A stretch of 10,194 nt of DNA, taken from contig JAKAVH010000268.1 in NCBI GenBank assembly GCA_021827545.1, positions 1 to 10,194 on the forward strand, given 5' to 3'. Positions 6,145-10,194 of the stretch are shown here, piece after piece. How positions within the stretch are numbered: the stretch's first letter is position 1; the number at the start of each line of letters is the position of its first letter. Origin of the DNA: Thermoplasmata archaeon (lineage in GTDB: Archaea > Thermoplasmatota > Thermoplasmata > UBA184). A program made the translations under genes and the position numbers. A model generated the notes under the pieces. The model did no database searches and was not told where the DNA came from. It saw nothing but the letters and a program-made list of their open reading frames with translations.

Positions 6145-6372
6145 ATGGAGTCGATGGGGATCGCGTGGAGCGAACGCAGCGGGTTCATCTGCCGACTGTG
6201 CCGACAGGACGCCAAGCATAATGAGGTGCTGCACATTTCGTACTGTCCCGTCCACGGTCTCAGCTCTCCTCTGGACCAGCTTCCGTGGAGGCCGGAGGCG
6301 AGAGTATCCCGCGTCTCTACACCCGCACGGGCGACCGTGGAACGACCGGTCTCAGCGGTGGTTCGCGCGTAG
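6145..6372 (+). CDS. Small zinc-knuckle-like protein overlapping the adenosyltransferase gene
   Basis: The ATG at 6145 follows a GGGGAAGGG purine stretch with suitable spacing. The protein has 75 residues. Residues 14-37 hold a possible metal site: CRLC (C16, C19), then SYCPVH (C34, H37), with H25 and H30 between. This is the pattern of a short zinc ribbon or knuckle. From about residue 48 the frame overlaps the start of the adenosyltransferase gene by 88 bases and becomes Arg/Val/Pro-rich without clear structure, so the tail may be dispensable. The gene fills the only gap in an otherwise tight run, which supports it. It could be a small regulator or metal-binding partner of the neighbouring genes; no function is recognised. 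A non-coding spacer is the main alternative. Confidence 0.5.
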   Translation: MESMGIAWSERSGFICRLCRQDAKHNEVLHISYCPVHGLSSPLDQLPWRPEARVSRVSTPARATVERPVSAVVRA

Positions 6373-6860
6373 AGAAGGACTCGCCCCGCATCCGGGCCTT
6401 CGGCACGTACGACGAGCTCGGCGCGCAGCTCGGGATCGTCGTGGCCGATCTCCCGGCCGAGCTCGTCGAGATTGGAACATCCGTCCGACGGCTCGAGCAC
6501 GAGCTCTATATCGCTCAGGCCGAGATCGCGCACCCCTCGAGCCCCCGACCTCCGACGCACCGGATCGAAGAGCGGCACGTCCGCCGGCTCGAGGCCGACA
6601 TCGATCGCTACGACGCGCTGCATCCCCAGGTGCACTCGTTCGTCCTTCCCGGAGGCTCTCGAACCGCCTCCGAGCTGCATCTGGCTCGAAGCATCGCCCG
6701 CCGGGCCGAACGAGAGCTCTGGACTCTTCACCGTACCGAGCCGGTCCGCTCCGAGCTCCTGCAGTGGGCGAATCGATTGAGCGACCTATTGTTCGCGCTC
6801 GCCCTCACCGCGAACCAGCGCCTCGGCGTGCCCGAAGTGCCCCCCGACTACTCGACCTGA
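6285..6860 (+). CDS. pduO: PduO-type ATP:cob(I)alamin adenosyltransferase
   Basis: This cytoplasmic enzyme transfers the adenosyl group of ATP to cob(I)alamin to make coenzyme B12. The 191-residue length is normal for the family. Signature elements are in order: the ATP-binding N-terminal motif YTRTGDRGTTGL (residues 12-23), FGTYDELGAQLG (39-50, usually GTxDELN), the SFVLPGGSRTASELHLAR segment (118-135), RRAERE (139-144), and NRLSDLLFALAL (163-174). The fold is a five-helix bundle that acts as a trimer. The GTG at 6285 is the first standard start in its frame after a stop at 6222-6224 and places the ATP motif near the N terminus as usual. It overlaps the upstream small protein gene by 88 bases and is followed by ychF after 24 bases, so it is probably cotranscribed with both. 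The product would serve a B12-dependent enzyme encoded elsewhere. Confidence 0.92.
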   Translation: MEAGGESIPRLYTRTGDRGTTGLSGGSRVEKDSPRIRAFGTYDELGAQLGIVVADLPAELVEIGTSVRRLEHELYIAQAEIAHPSSPRPPTHRIEERHVRRLEADIDRYDALHPQVHSFVLPGGSRTASELHLARSIARRAERELWTLHRTEPVRSELLQWANRLSDLLFALALTANQRLGVPEVPPDYST

Positions 6861-6884
6861 AGTGAGCGCTCGGCGTGGGAAACC

Positions 6885-8081
6885 ATGGAGATCGGGGTTG
6901 TCGGGAAACCGAACGTCGGGAAGTCGACGCTGTTCAACGCCCTCACCCTGCTCGATGTTCCGATGGCGCCGTACCCCTTCACCACGCTTGCTCCGAACCG
7001 AGGAGTGGCGGCGGTCCGCGCACCGTGCCCCCATGTCGAGAAGGGATCTCCGTGCACGCCGGGCAATGCCAAGTGCGTCGACGGGACCCGGTGGATTCCC
7101 GTGAGCCTCGTCGACGTCCCGGGTCTCGTTCCGGGAGCTCACGCCGGTAAGGGACTCGGTCACAAGTTCCTCGATGACCTGCGGGCGGCGGACGGGTTCG
7201 TCCAGGTCGTCGACCTCTCGGGCGCGACCGATGCCGAAGGGCGGATCGATGCGGCCGGGGCACACGATCCCGCCGAGGAGGTCCGCTGGCTCGAAGAGGA
7301 GCTGGTCGCATGGGTCGCCGAGATCCTCGGACGAGATTTCGCGCGCCAGGCGCGCGGGATCGAGCTCGAGGGGCGAAAGCTCGAGGAGTTCCTCGCCCAG
7401 CGATTGACGGGACTCTCGATCGGCCCGGCCGCGATCGCGGCGGCACTACGGAACGTTCCGATCGACCGGGCGCATCCCGGGAACTGGTCGGACGCGGATC
7501 TCACCGCGCTCGCACGGGAACTGCTCCGCGCCTCGAAACCGCGTCTCGTTGCGGCGAACAAGTGCGATCGGGCGGACCCGGAGCGCCGGGCCCGGCTCGA
7601 GGAGGAGGTCGCCCCGATCCCGGTCGTGCCTACGGCCGCCGACGCAGAGCTCATCCTCCGTCGCGCGGTCCGGGCCGGCCTCGTCGACTACCGACCCGGG
7701 GACGCACGGTTCACTGTGCGGGACCAGAGCCGGCTCTCGCCGCCGCAGGCGAAAGCGCTCGAGGGAGTCCGCGCCATCGTCGGGGCGTGGGGCTCCACGG
7801 GGGTGCAGCAGGCACTCGAGCGGATGGTCTACGAACGTCTCGGAATGATGGTCGTCTACCCGGTCGAGGACGAAACGCACTGGACGGACGGGAAGGGCCG
7901 GATCCTCCCGGACGCGTTCCTCGTCCCTGCGGGCACACCTGCGCGGGCCGTCGCGTACCGCGTGCATACCGAGCTCGGAGAGGGCTTCATCCGCGCGATC
8001 GACGGACGAACTCACCGTGCCCTCGCGGCCGATCACCCGCTCGAGCCCAACTCGGTCCTCCGCATCGTCGCGCGGAAGTGA
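6885..8081 (+). CDS. ychF: YchF/OLA1-family GTPase, archaeal type with C-terminal TGS domain
   Basis: The 398-residue protein shows the Obg-family G domain: G1 GKPNVGKS (residues 7-14), the YPFTT switch (30-34), G3 DVPG (77-80) followed by LVPGAHAGKGLGHKFLDDLR, G4 NKCD (225-228) and a VPTAAD G5-like loop (248-253). Bacterial and eukaryotic YchF/OLA1 usually have NxxE and prefer ATP; the intact NKxD here predicts GTP preference (inference). Three cysteines (C48, C57, C64) lie in the insert between switch I and G3, as in archaeal homologues. A helical region (about 130-215) interrupts the G domain, and the C terminus (about 315-396) is the TGS-type domain ending in LEPNSVLRIVARK. The protein is a cytoplasmic, probably ribosome-associated P-loop NTPase. 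It is the last gene of the ribbon-helix-helix to ychF run and converges on the mevalonate kinase gene with 25 bases between the stops. Confidence 0.95.
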   Translation: MEIGVVGKPNVGKSTLFNALTLLDVPMAPYPFTTLAPNRGVAAVRAPCPHVEKGSPCTPGNAKCVDGTRWIPVSLVDVPGLVPGAHAGKGLGHKFLDDLRAADGFVQVVDLSGATDAEGRIDAAGAHDPAEEVRWLEEELVAWVAEILGRDFARQARGIELEGRKLEEFLAQRLTGLSIGPAAIAAALRNVPIDRAHPGNWSDADLTALARELLRASKPRLVAANKCDRADPERRARLEEEVAPIPVVPTAADAELILRRAVRAGLVDYRPGDARFTVRDQSRLSPPQAKALEGVRAIVGAWGSTGVQQALERMVYERLGMMVVYPVEDETHWTDGKGRILPDAFLVPAGTPARAVAYRVHTELGEGFIRAIDGRTHRALAADHPLEPNSVLRIVARK

Positions 8082-8106
8082 GCCGGGCCGCGGCGTCCAG
8101 CGCAGA

Positions 8107-9075
8107 CTACGGCTCTACGAGCGCGGCGCCTTCGGTAGAAGGCCGCACGACGAAGGGAAGTCCCCCCGCCCGCGCGAGCCGACGTACGAGCTCCGCTTCC
8201 TTCCCCGGCGTCGGGAGCGCGACGATCGATCCTCCGGCCCCCGCACCGGTGAGCTTCGCCGCCTCGGCGGCCGGACGGGCCGCCTCGAGCAACGCCTCGA
8301 GCCGCGGATGGGAGACGCCCACTTCGCGCAGAAGCTCCTGGTTGCGCTCGATCAGCTCCGCGACCCGGGCGCGCTCACCCGCACCGACCGCACGGATGCC
8401 TTCGACCGCCACCCTACGGAACTCCTCGAGCAGCTCCGGCCCGTCGGGGGCCGAAAGGCGGCGACCTACGGCGCGGACCGCGTCACCCGTGGCCCGAGGG
8501 ATACCGCTGTGGGCGACGACCCAGACCCACCCGGGGTCGGCCACCCGCCGCACTTCCCAGACGCGATCGTCCGCGCGCACGGTCCAGAGGAGAGGGCCGC
8601 TCCCCCCGTTGATCGCGAGGAAGCCTCCTCCGACGACCGCCGAGGTGTCCCCCGCGCTCCCGACCCCCTGGGCGCCCCTCTCGATCTCGAAGCTCCGCTG
8701 GGCCAGCGTGGGCCGGTCGATCCCGCCGGTCGCGGCACCGAGCGCGACGGCCATCGCCGCGGAGAACGCCGCCGAAGACCCGAGACCAGCCGCCCGAGGG
8801 ATGCGGGAGATCGCCCGGACGTCGATCGAGGGTCCTCCGGCCCACAGCCCTTCGAGGGCGGTCCGGAAGTACGCGTTGCGGGCCGTCGCCTCCTCGTCGG
8901 CGTTGAGGCGGGTCCGTGCGTCCGTCCGCACGAACACCTGCGTGTAGAGATCGATGGCAAAGACGAGCTCGGGGGCGCCGTGGACGACCGCGTGCTCCCC
9001 GAAGACGATGCACTTTCCCGGGGCGCGCGAGGAAAGCGGAAGGCCCCGCGCCGGGACCGGGGGGAGCTCTTCCAT
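8107..9075 (-). CDS. mvk: Mevalonate kinase (GHMP family)
   Basis: This enzyme phosphorylates mevalonate with ATP in the isoprenoid pathway that supplies archaeal membrane lipids. The start at 9073-9075 is chosen because its A is shared with the stop of trm56 and because the GHMP domain begins right after it; the same frame extends upstream to 9402, but that extension is an Arg/Pro-rich shadow of trm56. The 322 residues carry motif 1 SRAPGKCIVFGEHAVVHG (16-33, with E27), the ATP loop motif 2 PRAAGLGSSAAFSAA (93-107), the catalytic aspartate region AQGVGSAGDTSAVVGGG (135-151, D143), equivalent to the archaeal QGxxSxxDT signature, and motif 3 KLTGAGAGGSIVAL (274-287). These point to a conventional mevalonate 5-kinase rather than the mevalonate 3-kinase of Thermoplasma. 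It is the last gene of the regulator-trm56-mvk run. Confidence 0.92.
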   Translation of the reverse strand: MEELPPVPARGLPLSSRAPGKCIVFGEHAVVHGAPELVFAIDLYTQVFVRTDARTRLNADEEATARNAYFRTALEGLWAGGPSIDVRAISRIPRAAGLGSSAAFSAAMAVALGAATGGIDRPTLAQRSFEIERGAQGVGSAGDTSAVVGGGFLAINGGSGPLLWTVRADDRVWEVRRVADPGWVWVVAHSGIPRATGDAVRAVGRRLSAPDGPELLEEFRRVAVEGIRAVGAGERARVAELIERNQELLREVGVSHPRLEALLEAARPAAEAAKLTGAGAGGSIVALPTPGKEAELVRRLARAGGLPFVVRPSTEGAALVEP

Positions 9076-9653
9076 CAACCGGCCTCCTCTCGGTCCTCGA
9101 CCCGTTTTCCCCGCGCGGAAGGGCGGATCCGCATCCGAGCGTTCCGCGGCGCCGGACCGGAGGGCGGGCCCAGAAGGCGCACGAGGGCGACGGCTACGGC
9201 GGCCACTTCGCTGTGCGGCTGGCTCCCGACCGCGACGTTGTACGTCGCGAGCCGGTAGAGGTCGGCCGGCACCTTGGCACCCCCCGCAACCAGGAGGAGC
9301 CGTCGGTGACGCCGGAGCCGCGCCGCGACGCGCTCGAGCGGAAGTCCGTACATCGTGAGGTGCACGACCGGTCCGTCGAAGGAGCGCACGACCTTCTTCC
9401 ATTCGTCGGTCGGGACGACCTCGAACCCCCCGCCCCAGCGGCGTCCGACGTCCTCGAGGCGACGGACGAGCTCGGGATCGGGGGGATGAAGGTACATCCG
9501 ACGGGCGCCGAAAGCGCGGGCAGCGAGCGCGAGGTGCGTGGTCAGTCGGGGATCGCGACCGGGGCGGTGCCCGATCCGGAGGACCGAGACGTCGAGCGGG
9601 CGCGTCCGGTTACGCGCCCTCGTCCGCCTGGAACCGTTCGATGCGGTGGCCAC
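9075..9653 (-). CDS. trm56: tRNA (cytidine(56)-2'-O)-methyltransferase (aTrm56)
   Basis: This SPOUT-class enzyme uses S-adenosylmethionine to methylate the ribose of C56 in the T-loop of archaeal tRNAs. The family signature VLRIGHRPGRDPRLTTHLAL (residues 24-43) with AARAFGA (44-50) is intact, and the trefoil-knot SAM site is visible as VAGGAKVPADLYRLATYNVA (122-141) and GSQPHSEVAAVAVAL (143-157). The GTG at 9651-9653 is the only standard start before the signature and leaves a basic N-terminal extension of about 20 residues not typical of the family; it overlaps the regulator gene by 44 bases. A non-standard start nearer the signature cannot be excluded. The TGA overlaps the ATG of mvk by one base, implying translational coupling. 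The C terminus has an Arg-rich tail. This enzyme is the best archaeal marker in the window. Confidence 0.95.
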   Translation of the reverse strand: MATASNGSRRTRARNRTRPLDVSVLRIGHRPGRDPRLTTHLALAARAFGARRMYLHPPDPELVRRLEDVGRRWGGGFEVVPTDEWKKVVRSFDGPVVHLTMYGLPLERVAARLRRHRRLLLVAGGAKVPADLYRLATYNVAVGSQPHSEVAAVAVALVRLLGPPSGPAPRNARMRIRPSARGKRVEDREEAG

Positions 9654-10134
9654 GGTACTCCAGCTTCTCCGAGCGCTTGACGATCCCCTTGAGCCGTGTC
9701 GGGGACATCCCGAGCTCTTCCGCCACGTCCGAGAAGAACCGTCCGTCCGGACCGACGGAGGCGTAGATCTTCTCCTCGAGCTTCCCGTAGTCCTTCGCGG
9801 GCATCGTCGCGATCGCGAGGACCTCGCTCATCTCGCCGAGCGGGCTCGTCGTGTTGATGTTGATGGTCGAGTAGTAGAAGTGGTAGCTCTTCTCGGGCTG
9901 CCGCTTGCCTTCCCGAGCGACCCAGCGGGTATCGATCAGACGCAACTTCTCGAAGAACGCGAGCGCCCGCTCGCCGTCCTTGCCGAACTCCGCGACCACG
10001 TCCTCGAGCGTGAGCCAGCTCTCGCCGAGGCGCTGGACGAGCTTCTGCTTCACCGGCGAATCGACGGCCCGAAGGATCGGTACGAGGTCGCTCACGTCGT
10101 TCACGACCTTGATGCGGTGGATGTTCGCGACCAT
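9610..10134 (-). CDS. Winged-helix transcriptional regulator (ArsR-like, archaeal)
   Basis: The 174-residue protein starts at an ATG (10132-10134) with a GAGG ribosome site 4 bases before it. Residues 15-72 form a winged helix-turn-helix: SDLVPILRAVDSPVKQKLVQ, then LTLEDVVAEFG, then the recognition helix region ERALAFFEKLRLIDTRW. The wing follows with KSYHFYYSTININT (82-95), and there is a central stretch MSEVLAIATMPAKDY (102-116). Residues 120-168 hold a second helix-turn-helix-like unit (GRFFSDVAEELGMSPTRLKGIVKRSEKLEY). It lacks the cysteine pattern of metal-sensing ArsR proteins, so it is not obviously a metal sensor. Its gene overlaps trm56 by 44 bases and heads the run ending in mevalonate kinase, so it may control that operon or only be carried with it. 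The family is recognised by fold pattern; the target is unknown. Confidence 0.78.
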   Translation of the reverse strand: MVANIHRIKVVNDVSDLVPILRAVDSPVKQKLVQRLGESWLTLEDVVAEFGKDGERALAFFEKLRLIDTRWVAREGKRQPEKSYHFYYSTININTTSPLGEMSEVLAIATMPAKDYGKLEEKIYASVGPDGRFFSDVAEELGMSPTRLKGIVKRSEKLEYRGHRIERFQADEGA

Positions 10135-10194
10135 GGTTCCTCTACGGCGGTGACGGTCCGTCGCCGACGGCGGCGAGGAGTCGTCGGCGGTATT

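Noticed and set aside
7310..8947. 545-residue plus-strand frame spanning ychF and mvk
   Set aside because: It is an Arg/Gly/Pro-rich shadow crossing two well-recognised genes on opposite strands.
8017..9258. 413-residue plus-strand frame antisense to mvk
   Set aside because: The minus strand carries all mevalonate kinase motifs; the plus frame shows only charged low-complexity sequence.
9076..9402. 109-residue N-terminal extension of mevalonate kinase
   Set aside because: It lies within trm56 in another frame, is Arg/Pro-rich, and the ATG at 9075 overlaps the trm56 stop in a typical coupled arrangement.
1..10194. CRISPR array, insertion sequence, prophage or toxin-antitoxin module
   Set aside because: I saw no regularly spaced repeats, transposase or integrase motifs, phage structural genes, or toxin gene beside the ribbon-helix-helix protein.

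Overview
The window reads as chromosomal DNA of a GC-rich archaeon. The firmest evidence is a complete aTrm56-type tRNA methyltransferase (an archaeal signature), a YchF GTPase with the archaeal cysteine insert and an NKxD motif, an archaeal-style mevalonate kinase, and promoter-like AT-rich elements close to start codons, as expected for leaderless or short-leader archaeal transcripts. High GC with this gene set suggests a terrestrial Thermoplasmatota-like lineage, but that placement is inference. No phage, insertion sequence, CRISPR, rRNA or tRNA was found.

Left part (1-3740): the tail of an unrecognised gene; a protein resembling the N-terminal domain of GTPase-Associated Protein 1 (GAP1-N); directly behind it a small-GTPase-like frame with recognisable G3 and G4 motifs, a ruined P-loop and no standard start codon; and, convergent with these, a 521-residue protein of unknown family with a coiled-coil N terminus. 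GAP1/GTPase pairs are known from multi-component NTP-dependent conflict or signalling systems in bacteria. This archaeal pair is the most interesting part of the window.

Middle (3741-5718): a hairpin-rich spacer, an orphan 91-residue protein on the minus strand with a TATA-like element, an SDR epimerase/dehydratase on the minus strand, and a regulatory region containing an AT-rich island with repeated GTTNAAC motifs.

Right part (5719-8081, plus strand): a tightly packed run of a tandem ribbon-helix-helix regulator, a small zinc-knuckle-like protein, a PduO-type cobalamin adenosyltransferase and YchF. Convergent with it on the minus strand (8107-10134) is a transcriptional regulator - trm56 - mevalonate kinase run with overlapping genes. 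It links tRNA modification with isoprenoid lipid precursor supply. Both runs look like ordinary archaeal housekeeping operons.
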